Below, piece after piece: positions 1 through 14,599 of a DNA stretch of 64,000 nucleotides. Positions within the stretch are counted from its first letter, which is position 1. Each line of letters starts with the position of its first letter. Origin of the DNA: Sepiola atlantica (lineage: Eukaryota > Mollusca > Cephalopoda > Sepiida > Sepiolidae). The position numbers and the translations under genes are program-made. The DNA is taken from the NCBI GenBank assembly GCA_963556195.1, contig OY744519.1:29266397-29330396 (forward strand), written 5' to 3'. The notes beneath the pieces are model-generated. The model had not been told where the DNA came from, searched no databases, and saw nothing but the letters and a program-made list of their open reading frames with translations.

Positions 1-715
1 TTTTATCTATTGATTACATTTCTACGCTAGTGACAGCTTACGTGCAAACCCCTACTCAGACTGCTAGAGTTTCTAGTAACAATAGACTTATATATGTATA
101 TAAAAATATAGGTAATTCCCTGATGGCCGTTTCGCCATAATCACAACTATGGATTACACATAGCCAGTGCATTGACCCCGATATTCCAGTTTCCCGCTGA
201 GAAAGCAAATAGAATCTATTTCGTATTTCAAACGGTTTCTATGTATCAAAAACAATCTGAACAGATGGAAAATGTTGGACAATGGCCAGTTCTGATGGTC
301 TGTTTTCTGCTTCACTTAGTAATTACGAATGAAATTCGCAGTGTCAGGAGGCATTACAGGTATCGCTGAGTTACTGTGTGCAAACATTTGAATTCGTTTG
401 TTCCTGTTTTATATAAAAGGTTCGAGATAGGACTCTCCCCAAATAGTAAAGACAGGTTTATGTCTTTTGTCACACGAGAAGTCGAGAGTATGTTTACATA
501 AACAATAAAAAATATGCTTATAAGGAGAAGTCAGAGAAAGTATTGATGTTAAGATTTCAATATATACTAGAGGACTCGTTTCCAAACAAATTAATATCAA
601 TTGTTGAAAAAATAGTCTAATTGTTATATTACAGTGAATTCGAACAGTGAACTATTTGCATAACACTCATTAAAACTAACTCTATCACAACTTTCGATTA
701 TTGCTGCTTCTTAAT
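1..715. other. AT-rich stretch, nothing recognised
   Basis: No reading frame here resembles a protein family I know, and the two short open frames have no supporting composition. No RNA gene, terminal repeat or tandem array was seen. Confidence 0.5.
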
Positions 716-721
716 TGTATT

Positions 722-870
722 ATTACCTCCACCAAGGAGATTATGTTTTTGGCAGAATGTTTTTGTTTGTTTGTTTGTTTGTTTGTCACTATGTTTGCTT
801 GTTTGTGTACAACCTAGTGTCAACATCACGTAACCAAACGTCACCAAACTCGGTAATTATCTTCTTTTTT
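722..870 (+). repeat. Dispersed repeat with CCTCC..GGAG head and GTTT run
   Basis: The segment opens with CCTCCACCAAGGAG followed by a TTATGTTTTTGGC block and five GTTT units. I recall very similar blocks (paired CCTCC/GGAGG, then TTATGTTTT, then GTTTG repeats) dispersed in many invertebrate genomes, so I read this as a copy of a widespread repeat rather than local sequence. Class is unknown. Only one copy lies in this window. Confidence 0.4.
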
Positions 871-954
871 TGACATATTTCACCCCCAAACAAGGTAGGT
901 CGCCACTGTAGACGTAAGGGACTACTGAGATATAGGGTTTAGATTTTGGGTGTC

Positions 955-1500
955 ATCCTAAGTTGGGAGCTGTGCAGCGAGATGTCTGTTTACATTAGTT
1001 TTAACTTCTGCATGTCTGTACAGTCGTGGAAACAGGTAGCAAGAAGGGAGTTCCAGAGGCTGACAGCACGAGGAAATAAGCTATTGGAGTAGAAGGCTCT
1101 CGAGCATCGAGGAGACCTCCACAGTGAATGGATGAGATTTAGCTGATTGTCGGGTTGATCTAGTTTATTTATGTCGAGGGGGGCACCAGAGCAGCGAATT
1201 CATCTGAGCACAATCCATTGAAGTATTTGTAAAACAGCACAATAATGCAACATTGCGGCGATGGAACAGGGGCTGGAGCTTGCTGAATAGTGAGGGACCT
1301 ATGTTAGCGACTTTTTTTTACCTTGTCTAAGAGTAAGAGACTAGTGGGTGATGCACCAGTTCAGATGTGGCAACAATACTCCATGCATGGGCGGATAGTG
1401 GCTTTGTAGAGATACAGGATAATATCAGGTGTGAGGAGTTTACTAGCACGGTAGAGGGAGCCTACCTTCTTTGCAGCAGCTTTGGCAATGTCTTCAATGT
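955..1500 (-). mobile_element. LINE reverse transcriptase C-terminal fragment
   Basis: Read on the minus strand, the segment encodes the region just after the RT catalytic domain of a non-LTR retrotransposon: LYLYKATIRPCMEY, then a broken HI-TGA segment, then LLLLDKV, and further on FHRRNVALL. These are the usual landmarks of a Jockey/CR1-like LINE C-terminus. Stops and frame changes interrupt it, so it is a dead 5'-truncated copy. The same region recurs at 18380-19150, 19320-19990, 36225-36350, 37430-37870 (all minus) and 58000-58181 (plus), which makes it one of the commonest families in the window. The exact clade cannot be settled by eye. Confidence 0.8.
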
Positions 1501-1502
1501 CT

Positions 1503-2165
1503 TCTCATAACCCTGAACCCTATATTTCTGGTTTTATTTTGTAATTTATGAAACTATCATTTTTTAAGTCATAACTTAGAACCGATCTAATGTTTGGATA
1601 TCTAGGTCACGGATCAATGCTAAGGTCACGGAAAATTTGAAACTCACACTTTTAGCAATAACTTCTTTCAATCGTAAGACTTGCTATTTGGCTCATTTTG
1701 TAGCCAATGAAATGGTGCATCATATATGACTGTTGTATTGACTTTTCATCCTGACTTTCAAAAATTAGGTCATGGTCGAAATTTTGACGGAATTGCAACT
1801 TCCGATTTATCTAAATTTGATGTGTGGATCTGATGTCCTTTGATAAAAGTAACGAACATGCAACATTTCAACCTGATCAAATATATAGTGTTGGAATTCT
1901 CACTGATTCCATAACTTCGGAAATACTTCATATGATAGAAAAAAGTAAGGCCCATCCTTTAGCCCATCCTCACGACTGACTTCTTCTTAATTATATTGTC
2001 CCTGTATTTAAGTTTTTTTTTGCTTTTATCAATAACTAGCGGGACCCGTTGCCCAGGAATAAGTGAAGAACCCAAACTCTCCTTCTCATACCCCATAACC
2101 CTATATTTCTGGTTTTATTTTGTAACTTTTGTAACTATCATTTTTCAAGACATAAATTGAACCGT
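1503..2165. repeat. Two direct copies of an 80-bp segment (1503-1585, 2085-2165)
   Basis: Both copies carry an aaccctatatttctgg core followed by ttttattttgtaa and a run through aactatcattttt and a g-acata tail. Spacing is about 580 bp. The second copy lies next to the Helitron-like terminus at 2036-2056, so both may be interior pieces of related Helitron insertions (inference). Confidence 0.55.
2036..2056 (-). mobile_element. Helitron-like 3' terminus
   Basis: On the minus strand the sequence reads CCTGGGCAACGGGTCCCG then CTAG followed by T. A GC-rich hairpin-like block just upstream of a terminal CTRR is the hallmark of Helitron 3' ends. The stem is imperfect, so this is a decayed copy; a better one lies at 60697-60725. 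Confidence 0.45.
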
Positions 2166-2516
2166 AAAACGTTCTATCGAGTAAGACAAAATATTAAAAG
2201 CGATAATATCGAACGAAAATAATTGTTTTTGTTTTCAAAACACAAATCAATATTTAGCCTACATAACAGATTTTATCTAGGTTTTGCTATGAAAGCTATA
2301 CTGGTCAAATAAATAAAAGGAATTCTGACCTTCCTTTATATATAAGGCGTCAAAATGCAGTGCATCTAATGTACAATTTCAATATTGAAATATAAAATAA
2401 TAAAGGTGCTGCAAAAGTATTATCTTACAAAATAAGTATTCCCAGTGTATGTGAGTGACAGTGGTAGTAAATCTGATTGTGAAAGTGAACATTTCCCGAT
2501 TTCATGTATCTATAAA

Positions 2517-2565
2517 TATATATATATATATAAATATATGTATATATATATATATATATATATAC

Positions 2566-2639
<74 letters not shown>
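2517..2639. repeat. (AT)n microsatellite
   Basis: About 120 bp of alternating A and T with a few interruptions. Open frames across it are artefacts of the repeat. Confidence 0.95.
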
Positions 2640-2642
<3 letters not shown>

Positions 2643-3364
2643 TCGAGTAGTCTAAATATTAAAAGCTATGAAATCGAACAAAAATAAAATTATTTTTTTA
2701 AATACGAACTAAAATTACTACGAAAACAGAGAAGAGAAATGTTGATGAAACTTATTCTTTCTTTGATCGTGAGGTTATATTGGATAGCCGATTCATTTTG
2801 TCGTCGAAAATCTTTTTTCTGAATTAGCTTTATTAACCCGCTGTATAAAATTGAAAGTGTGGTTGAAATCTGACATATTGGAGAAAACTGTGTTTGGGTA
2901 ATTCTTTAATATACGAACATAACCGAACCATTAAGATAAGCGATTATCAACACGCCATTTTCTCCAAGCTCGACTAGTGCAATATTCCAAGACCCAAAAT
3001 GGTGCAAATTTAGACTAATTGAGTGTGACCAATACGTAAAGTGTACAATTTTCGGTCTAGCACCTTGGTCTTGCTTGATTAGGTAGACCGAGTTTATTAG
3101 AAGACGTTCAGAGAAGTTAATGAATTCAAATTAGTTGATAAAAGGGAAATACAAATATTATAAATTGCAAATTAATACAACTAAAAAAAGTATTATGAGA
3201 GGCAAAGAGTAAGTGAAAAGTAAAGTAAAAAGATGACGAAATGAAAAGCGTGAAAAAGACAAAAACAGCATAAAATGAAAATAATTAATAGAAAAAAGAG
3301 TATGATGATGAAAAGCGGGAAAAGAACAGAAAGAAAATTAGTAAAACCGGAAAATGTTGAAATA

Positions 3365-4976
3365 AAGAAAAGGGGCTTGAACTTTCGTTTCTTTGAACTC
3401 CTGGAATGCGCAGCGGCAGGGGGGTCTCTCTTCAGATTTCAACAGTAATCAGCCATCATGACTGCGTCCCAGCGACCCTGATACCTGGTCTACATCTCTT
3501 TCATGCCCTGATGGAATCTCTCCCTCTGCTCGTCATTCATTGAACCCAGGTTCTGGGGAAACCGGTCTATATGTGAAAATAGGTAGTGCACCTTGACGCT
3601 GGTGTTGCAACCCAAGATTTCTGGCCTTATTGTTGCCAAGAAAGTTCTTCACTACCAGTTCCACTTTGTTCATTGAATTTTAGACTCTGAACCTTTGATG
3701 AGCTGACGAATCAGAGAGCCGTCAAAGATACCAGCTTTCAACTACTCCATAGTCAATCCTGGAAAAGCCTGGCACAAGTAAGTGAAGCAGTCACCATCCT
3801 TGTCCAGAGCCTTGGTGAACTGCTTGATTAAGCCTAGATGGACGTGCATCAGTGGAAGAGTATTCTTTCTCTGTCCACCAGCAGGTCGTTGATGACGTTC
3901 CTTTCTTTGCAAGGCACCAACTCCTTCCGCACAGGCCAGTCCTTCTTCGTGTAATGCTGAGAACGGTCTTTACTCTCCCATATGCACAGAAAAAATGAGT
4001 ACTTGGTGAAGCCAGACTGTGGTCCGAACAAACCGTTAACCATCTTCAGGTCAACACAAATAAACCACTTATGCTGATCATAACCAATTTCCTCCAGCAC
4101 ATAGTTCACCGCTTCATACTTCAGCTTCAGTGTAGTCGAAGAGCGATAGGTACAGAGGAAAATTGGTTGCCGTTGTGTTACAGAACACACTTTAGTGATC
4201 GCTTGCTGCTCTCAATGAGCAGTCTCAAATCTTTGGGTTCGTACTGTGGCACTCCAAGCTTGCGCAGAGCTACGCAATATCAGCACAGTACATCAAGTCC
4301 TTCTCTTCAGAGAAAAAAAGAAGGTACCTTTGATCCCTATTACGGAAGAAGCTGCTGCGAGCACTGCTAGGGGGTAGGTCTTTTCTTCAACAGTTCGACA
4401 GAGTCCTTTGACAAGCTGAGGTCGCGAACTAGATCATTCAACTCTTTTGGGAGAAAATGGATGTGGAGCATCATCTTCAAGAACTACTTCTTATTATTTT
4501 TCATGTCCTTCAACACTGGAGGCATCTTCGTCACTAATGCCAGGAAGTTCTACGAAGATAGGCACTGGAATTTCATCACAATGAGCCACAAGACGACGTG
4601 TTGTTTGAAGATCAGGATACTTGAGGCTGCCCCGGTTCTTTTGGTTGATCCCATTCACATCAACAAAGCCGAAGTAGCAGTTTGTGACACGGTTTGTCGG
4701 CTCCTCCCACACCATGGGAATTCCAAAGTGCAGACTCATCTTGCCTTTGGTCCATCCACGCAGAGTCTCGGTGCAGACTTTGCAAATCACGTGTGGCGCC
4801 CAAGCATTATCCTGGTCACCAAGTTTAATACCAAAATAAACATGGTAAGCACGCCTTATGAAACTTGAGACTGGTTTCCTATTAGGAGCAACTGTGTATT
4901 CTCCATATATGTAGCAGAACACGTCGGTTTTATTTCTGCACGATCTTTTTGCCGAAGCCGTCTCATTCACCTGCAA
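3365..4976 (-). pseudogene. Decayed member of a multicopy conserved protein family (unnamed)
   Basis: The minus strand encodes, in order, a segment with DVFCYIYGEYTVAPNRK and HVICKVCTETLRGWTKGK (4494-4976), then ELNDLVRDLSLSKDS, LRKLGVPQYEPKDLRLLI, KYEAVNYVLEEIGYDQHKWF with CVDLKMVNGLFGPQSGFTKY (3849-4190), then IKQFTKALDKDGDCF, VKVHYLFSHIDRFPQNL and a C-terminal TRYQGRWDAVMMADYC. I know this order of motifs from large uncharacterised protein families in arthropods and other invertebrates; the paired cysteines suggest an N-terminal zinc-binding fold. Function is unknown and an origin in a mobile element is possible. Several stops and frame changes between 4190 and 4494 and near 3660 show it is dead. 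A pyrimidine tract ending TTTTGCAG sits at the N-terminal edge (about 4974), so an intron acceptor is plausible. Confidence 0.75.
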
Positions 4977-5005
4977 AACAAAAATAGGTACAAATTAGTC
5001 ATAAA

Positions 5006-5020
5006 TAACCCTAACCCTAA
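5006..5020 (-). repeat. Short interstitial telomere-type repeat
   Basis: Two and a half units of CCCTAA on the plus strand, i.e. TTAGGG on the minus strand. Similar short tracts occur at 23056-23095 and 31144-31165. Confidence 0.6.
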
Positions 5021-5439
5021 TCTGCTCCACGCATGCGTACTTGTGAACAAAAACATAAAAAACGACATGTAGCCATAGCTCAAAAACTTGACTTGATTGA
5101 GCAAAACCAATGTGATTTTTGGATTCAGCGCATCAGATTCGTCCCAAATCAACTGAAAAAACGCAGACAACAAATTAGTTGTTGAACAATGTAATTTATA
5201 AGCGTTGAGCAACTTTGTTGTTGTCAGTTTGTATGTATTAACAACTAAGCTATTTATATACTACTCTTAAAATGATTCTTGTAAATAGATGAATTTCAAT
5301 GTGTAACATGTGAGAAAGGGGGCCTTTAGAATATTTTAGAAGGCAGCCATAGACACAGGACTATTTCTCTCATGTTTATATGAAAATGTGTGCATGTAAA
5401 TCACTCATCTTTAAAGAATGATTCCTAGTCGTCTTGTAA

Positions 5440-6350
<911 letters not shown>

Positions 6351-6840
6351 TGATGTACACATGGAAGAATATTGTTGAGTGTTTAAAATATTTGGAGCAT
6401 GATTACAAAATATTAATGATGTCATACATGTATTTCTACTCAATTAATATATATAAAAAAAATAAATAGATAAAACATTCTTCCTTATAATAAGTTATCA
6501 CTTACATTAGTTTGAGTGTAAAATAGATTTTTTTCTCTAGACTGTCAGTTTAAGATTTTTATTGCTTTTTAAAACTTAATATGTGACAAATTAGCGGACC
6601 TATCTCTGATACATTCAGATTAATCTTGGGTTCTAGCATTCTGTGTATCAATTTCATGCCCACTTCTATTTGTGTTTATCCTGGCCAGTTCCTCTGTCTT
6701 TTTCCCTCTTATCGCCTTTTACACCCTCCCCCCACCGCCTCCCGAATACTAGCTCAGTAGGTGTGAAAGTGAAAAAGAAAAAAAAAATAAATAAAAATAT
6801 AAAAAGAAAAATAAGAAATAAAGAAGGATGTGTCACCCAC

Positions 6841-7098
6841 TTGTCATATTTCAACGTCACTTAAAGTCTTCTTATATGGCCCAATCGGATCATCCTTTCC
6901 TCCTCCCATGTGTGTGCTTTAAAAACAAAATTATTTCCAAATCTTCACTTTTTCTGAAGACGTTCGCCTACACGAACGAAACCGGTCAAATTTCTTGTCT
7001 TTGTGTTTCTCCTGTACTTTAACCTGTTTTCCGTTTGTCATTTTTCGCACATTTTGTCTACCACGGCATTTCATTTTCATGACTTATCGTGTATCTTA

Positions 7099-7190
<92 letters not shown>
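6841..7190 (+). mobile_element. SINE family A copy, 5'-truncated, ending in (AT)n
   Basis: The body matches the reverse complement of 44717-44990 from TTGTCATATTTCAACGTCAC through TTCTGAAGACGTTCGCC, a CGAACGAAACCGGTC block and TTTAACC-GTTTTCCGTTTG, and ends in (AT)n at 7103-7190. The copy at 44717-45115 carries a tRNA-like head, so the family is a SINE; the head is missing here. The CTGAAGA-hairpin-GAAAC module at 6954-6986 is discussed in the findings. Other copies: 47760-47945 and 55108-55405. Confidence 0.65.
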
Positions 7191-7192
<2 letters not shown>

Positions 7193-7549
7193 GTTCTAAC
7201 AAAAATATATATTTAAGTATATTCTCTTCATACTATCCGAAAATGTTTCAAATTGCAAGCTCAATGAAGTTGTATTACAAGCTTCAGAGCATATATATTT
7301 TATACTTAACTTTTCCTATGTTCCTTTGGAATGATGTGTTTTTCTATTACTAGTGAATGAACACTTTCTTTGCTGATCAACGGGTTTAAGATGAAGACTA
7401 TGTATTTCTTCTGATTTTGCTGTGAAACGCGCGTAAGATGTAAAAAGGTATTGAATTTTAAAAGAAATAAACATAAAATAATAAAATATAAATACATAAA
7501 TAAATGGTTTGTGAGACAAAGAGAAATTACAAGTATTCGCTGATATATA

Positions 7550-9773
<2,224 letters not shown>

Positions 9774-10111
9774 CAATGATATTATAGAAAGAAAATTCTA
9801 TCTTGATAAATCCCTAATGCGATAAAAGATGCTCAATATACGAAATAGAGCATTAATATATGGTATATAATAATGAAAACAGCATATATTATTCAAGACT
9901 GAACATATTTATATTCTCTTAATATTAAAATTATTTGCATGATCTCTTAATATGATCAACAAGTCGTTTAAGATCACTTATGTTCGAACTTTTCATAAAT
10001 GTTTTCTCATCAAATGGTTAAGACGACCTTTTAAATACTAAAAATTAGCTTCCAAATGTTTTTTGTTTGTTTTTAGGTTTTGAGTTTTTAGAAGGATTTT
10101 ATCAAATGTAC

Positions 10112-10486
10112 AGGGTGATTCATAAGTCACTTAGCTATTTATTTTTGAGATTCTAAAGTTAAAAAATACGGTAATACAAAACAGAAAGTTTATTCAACAA
10201 ATTAATTTATGGGAGTTTAAAATTACAGCAAATTTTCAAAATTTCTACCTTCGTTCTGCATGCATAGCTCCATTCCTTTTTGCAAGGAATTTACGAGTCT
10301 TTGTAGCATATTTGATTGATTATGAAATAAATATATATAGAAACAAATATATAAACGAACAAATTTAAAATAACAAATAGCAGTAATTAGAGAGTAAGAT
10401 AACAATTATCAAAAGTTCATAGTATATTTGTGCTTCATATGGTAATCATTTTAAATAGCTTAGTGAAGTGACTTATGAATCACCCT
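10112..10486 (-). mobile_element. Mariner/IS630-like DNA transposon relic with terminal inverted repeats
   Basis: The two ends are inverted copies: AGGGTGATTCATAAGTCAC at the left and its complement at the right, followed inward on both sides by an AGCTATTTA block after a small indel. The minus strand just inside keeps a transposase C-terminal tail, LQKGMELCMQNEGRNFENLL then stop, which resembles the final residues of mariner-like transposases. Most of the element is deleted, leaving about 375 bp. Flanking TA is compatible with TA target duplication. Confidence 0.65.
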
Positions 10487-10574
10487 ATATATTTCTTGGT
10501 TCAACGTTCCAAAATCAACGGTAAATTGGCATCCACAAAAGCACGTGAATTGTTGACATAAAATAGTTCCCAGC

Positions 10575-10622
10575 TACCCAAACAAAATTTTAGAAGAAAG
10601 CCGAATCTGTCTGAAAGATATG
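10575..10622 (+). mobile_element. Tc1-like transposase fragment
   Basis: The segment acaaaattttagaagaaagc through ctgtctgaaagatat is nearly identical to 12148-12190 inside the Tc1-like element at 11819-12371, so it is a second short piece of the same family. Confidence 0.6.
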
Positions 10623-10861
10623 CATATATTAAAGATATAGTTTATTTACAACTTTCCCCTAAAAGACATAGACTGACATTTTCTTTATATAGACACATGG
10701 ATTAGACAAGCTACTTAATATTAGCTTATAATTATAACCACACAATAAATGATATCATTGAACATCCATACACTTCTATTCCATTCCTAGATATAATAAT
10801 CCGATCCCAGAATGTAATGTTATTTCTTTAAATGTATAAAATACATATGAAGTTATTAAAA

Positions 10862-10935
10862 ATCATATAGACTTGTGTGAGATTCGAACTCAGGTATGGC
10901 AATTGTAAAAAGAACTCGGAGTCAAGGACCTTGCG
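10862..10935 (-). mobile_element. tRNA-like SINE head, decayed
   Basis: The minus strand contains GAGTTCGAATCTCAC, a good match to a pol III B box, 45-50 bp after a weak A-box-like AAGGTCCTTGACTC. Acceptor-stem pairing is not evident, so this is read as SINE- or tRNA-derived sequence rather than a gene. Confidence 0.4.
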
Positions 10936-11439
10936 AACAGAAAAATATAAAATATATTTAATTTTCAGTGTTTTGACGATTTGACATCGTAAAAACTGCT
11001 GCATTAAGGTATACTATGCATATTCCTTTTTGTTCTACAAATCACGTTTCTATTTGGATACGAAGAGACACCATTCAATAACATCATAACTTTTTTAGAG
11101 TTGTCTATCAAAATCTTCCTTATGTTGAACTGAACAAGAAAATAGTTGGTTTTGGATGATTCAATAATCGATTTTATTGAAAACATTCATAATAGATTTG
11201 CTATGGTTTTTCATAGAATATCACATTACAATAGTGTTGAACTTTAGGTCTGAAATGCAAATATTTGCCTCAAGTGTTATGATGCTATGTAAATCTCAGA
11301 CAAAACAAGAGAAACTGGTCTACACTGGTACGGACATGTTGTATATGAATATCGCAGAATAACATATTATCGACCTGCATATATACTAAACGACAAATTC
11401 CTAAACTACTGCAGAAACCTCCCTCTTAATCTTAAAAGA

Positions 11440-11640
11440 AATCTATAATATTTTTGTATGGAAATAGCTCCAGTTCAAAGCATGAAGCCACTTGATGTAA
11501 GGAGCTAACAAGAACGAAATATGATTATCGCTAAGAGGAGAGATGCCTATCTGCCTATAGATATATATAGGAGGAAAATAGTCAGCAGGAAGAGAGTTCC
11601 ACAAGCCTGCAGTTCTTGGAAATAATCTACTCAAAAATAA
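11440..11640 (-). mobile_element. LINE C-terminal fragment
   Basis: Minus-strand translation gives FPRTAGLWNSLPADYFP near the start, the conserved C-terminal signature of Jockey/CR1-like LINE ORF2, then ISPLSDNHISFLLAPYIKW. It is close to 41010-41235 on the plus strand and to the short tail at 50845-50910. Confidence 0.8.
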
Positions 11641-11734
11641 TTAATACCATATCATTAAATTGACACAACAACTTTACCAATGTTACTACTCTATAGCGTT
11701 CATTAAATCAGTTATTAACCATATCCATATACGG

Positions 11735-11743
<9 letters not shown>

Positions 11744-11812
<69 letters not shown>
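11744..11812. repeat. (AT)n microsatellite
   Basis: About 69 bp of uninterrupted AT directly outside the left terminal repeat of the Tc1-like element. Confidence 0.95.
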
Positions 11813-11815
<3 letters not shown>

Positions 11816-11818
11816 GGG

Positions 11819-12371
11819 TTGAACAAAATAATGGAAACACGTTGTGAATTTTGCATCAATAAAAATTGAAAAAAGGTTACCAAAATGTTGGTTTCATTTT
11901 TTTTTTATTAATGTTTATTTTTGTCCTGAATTAATTGGTTACATTTATATTTAATTTCAGATAGTGCATATTAGCAGGAAAAATTTAAATGGCAGATCTA
12001 TCAGATTTTCAAAGAAAGCAGATCGTTGGTGCCCGTATGGCAGGTGCTACTGTAACGTACTTGGCTGAAACGGTGGCCGTATCGAGAGAAACTGTCTCGA
12101 AAGTGATAACAGCTTATTGAAAAAAGGGAAAACATTCTCCCTCAAAACAAAATTTTAGAAGAAAGCCGAAGCTGTCTGAAAGATATCGCAGAGCTCTTGT
12201 AAGAAAGGGCACAAAACCACGGCACCCAAAATTACTACAGAGCTTAACAATCATCTGGATAATCCCGTTTTAACAATAAATTGTTCGCCCAGACCTTCAC
12301 AAGGATGGATCTTACACAATAGTAAAATAAATTTATTTAAAATGTCAAGGTGTTTCTATTATTTTGTCCAA
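11819..12371 (+). mobile_element. Tc1-like transposon, internally deleted, with terminal inverted repeats
   Basis: The ends match as inverted repeats: TTGAACAAAATAATGGAAAC at the left against the complement of GTTTCTATTATTTTGTCCAA at the right, with further similarity inward. The plus strand begins a transposase at 11991: MADLSDFQRKQIVGARMAGA, then a helix-turn-helix segment with VSRETVSKVITAY, a stop, and KPKLSERYRRALV after it. This is the N-terminal paired-like DNA-binding half of Tc1 transposases; the DDE catalytic half is absent, so the copy is non-autonomous. The element lies between (AT)n on the left and TATA-rich sequence on the right, consistent with TA-targeted insertion. Confidence 0.8.
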
Positions 12372-12471
12372 TATACATATAACTAAATGTCTGTATGTGT
12401 TTGTGCGATGTTTGTGTCCCTATAAAAAGAAAGGTCTGAGAATCTTCATAAAATCTAAAAGTGTATTCTTA

Positions 12472-12715
12472 TGTAAAGTTTACTGATGGAAGACAATGGA
12501 AATGTCACCAAATCCTTAAGTGCACCCCTAGTGCATTACTCAATTAAAACTTTAAATGTATCCTACTACTATGAAATTTAAATCATATGTATAAAATCTT
12601 CTGGTGAAGATAATGGAAGTGGTCCCGAACCTCAAAGTGTCCTCCTAACCTAAAGGAGCTGTGAGGACCGAACCTCCTTTAAAACTTCAAATATATCCGA
12701 TTATGATGAAATTTA

Positions 12716-12792
<77 letters not shown>

Positions 12793-12965
12793 CTCTCCGG
12801 TGACGACAATGGAAGAGGTCGCGAATCTATACATTACCTTCTATGTGCGAATATCTACGTGTCCCTATCTGTAAGTGGTTCATTATGACAGAACCTCTTT
12901 AAAACATCAGATACGTATAAACGATTTTAATTAATTTAACCCATATGTATAAGACACTCATTCCG
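12472..12965 (+). repeat. Three-unit degenerate tandem repeat with an expanded (AT)n
   Basis: Three units start near 12472, 12598 and 12788. Each holds a gatggaagacaatggaa-type start, a middle with cc-aa-cc-aagtg, a 'cctctttaaaac' type block, an 'atgatgaaatttacatcatat' type block and an AT-rich end. In the second unit the AT end has grown into (AT)n at 12720-12789. Confidence 0.65.
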
Positions 12966-13107
12966 AGAGTTTTACAATATTTCAGCTTCTTCTGGCTATA
13001 TTAGACGGCGAAACGAGAGGAGGGAGCAGTACAAACGAATTAAGTAATATGGTGTTATGAGCATAGTGAAAAGTACATAGTAGTGGTTCTTCGTTCAATC
13101 CCGAGCA

Positions 13108-13770
13108 ACGTTGGGTGTTCTTGCTAGTATAAGAATAAAGCTACGAATGACCACATCCCTATTGTTTTCAATCATGGCCCACATATGGACAAACGTACCC
13201 ATACCCATTTTATCATTTTTCAATTTGACCTCTAAAACAATCCAATCCTTAAGAAACCACCTATTCATTCATAAAGACAACCACCCAATATAAACTTACA
13301 CAAAACGGCACAACAAGGTAACTGAAGCAAATGCATGAACGAACTATTTCGTATCGATGTACGTTAGCTTTATCTGATATTATGATTCGGCTTTGCGCAT
13401 GCGTAATCATTGACTATTTATTGCGTAAGCGTATGACATGTCAATGTGTACTGAAATTCATACGTGTCAACATATTTGGCGCCAAAGACAATATACGACG
13501 TCAAGTCAGTTCACGATTATTCTTCTCGCCATCAAAATGCACACTTAACCTGATCTCGCTCTGCCTTAGCCAAAGGCAGACGAGATGCTGGACTCCAGGA
13601 TATTACATTATCTAACCTCATGAGCCAGCCTATTGCATCATCTCTCTTTTGTTACTGTGCTTCCGTTAATAAATATTAACATCTATTTAGTTGTGGAGAC
13701 ATTATTTATTTCAAGGTAGAATGGTGATCCTTTTCTTGTGTAACATTTCTATTTCAGTCGGATTCGACCA
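13108..13770. other. Unassigned sequence with LTR-like features
   Basis: A 60-codon open frame at 13111-13293 has no recognisable family. Around 13475 there is a TTTGGCGCC motif that in some LTR elements lies at the LTR/primer-site junction, and AATAAATATT follows near 13668, but no second LTR copy was found in the window. Nothing firmer can be said. Confidence 0.25.
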
Positions 13771-13774
13771 GACG

Positions 13775-14260
13775 TACTAACTCTTCCAATCAAGTTCGTC
13801 ATTCTGACTTTCTTCCTGATTTAAACTTTCTTAGTAAACCCCATTTTTTACCAAACTAAAACTGGTAATCCCAACTATCTCCAGCAAGCTAAATAACTAT
13901 ACCTGCAATAAACATAGATGTTTAGTTTGGCAACATTTAGTGATAGATTGTCCCTTTACAGCCTCAAACATGCATTCGAATACAACCGCTACTCTGTACC
14001 TCAATGTTATTTATTACATCTTTTGCATAAAATGTCTAAGTAGCGGATACATAGGTGAAACAGAATTAGCTTTCAAACTCAGATTCAATAATCACAAACT
14101 ACGTATCAGACAAAATACACCCTAATCGCATCCTAAATAGCTAAACATTTTAATCAAACATAACACACATTAGATTATATCAAAAAGTTAATAGACACCA
14201 AATTCCCATACACACAACACAAACAAAAAGAATCAAAATGGATAGTAACCTATTAGTGTC
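13775..14260 (+). mobile_element. Penelope-like GIY-YIG nuclease fragment
   Basis: The open frame at 13940-14125 contains NVIYYIFCIKCLSSGYIGET followed by FKLRFNNHK, the IY and YIG halves plus the following Arg/His region of a GIY-YIG nuclease. Downstream, in shifted frames, come fragments of the usual continuation ending KQKESKWI. Such nucleases form the C-terminal part of Penelope-like retroelement proteins. No RT domain is preserved here, and stops interrupt the frame, so this is a relic of a different family from the one at 61837-63416. Confidence 0.7.
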
Positions 14261-14514
14261 AATTTTTTTCTTGTATTTATTACGAAAAATCTATATATTT
14301 CATAGTGTACTGAAAACTTAGACATCAGACAGTAGGTGTAATATTTGAAAGATACTCCCAAATGGCGAAATGTTTCAACTAAACAGAACATACACTAGAT
14401 AATAGCAAATGCATTTTAATAGATATACATCTCCGTCAACATATGCACACAAACAAAAATAATTTAAATGTGTATATATATATATAATATTTATAAATAA
14501 ATATTAAATTATTA

Positions 14515-14516
<2 letters not shown>

Positions 14517-14597
<81 letters not shown>
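14517..14597. repeat. (AT)n microsatellite
   Basis: About 80 bp of AT with one TGTA interruption. Confidence 0.95.

Positions 14598-14599
<2 letters not shown>

Noticed and set aside
4461..4868. 135-codon plus-strand frame
   Set aside because: It is opposite the recognisable minus-strand pseudogene segment.
7375..7435. CTGATCAACGGG ... GTGAAACGCGCG as another member of the hairpin module class
   Set aside because: The two words are 45 bases apart and the intervening stem is weak; kept out of the list of supported copies.
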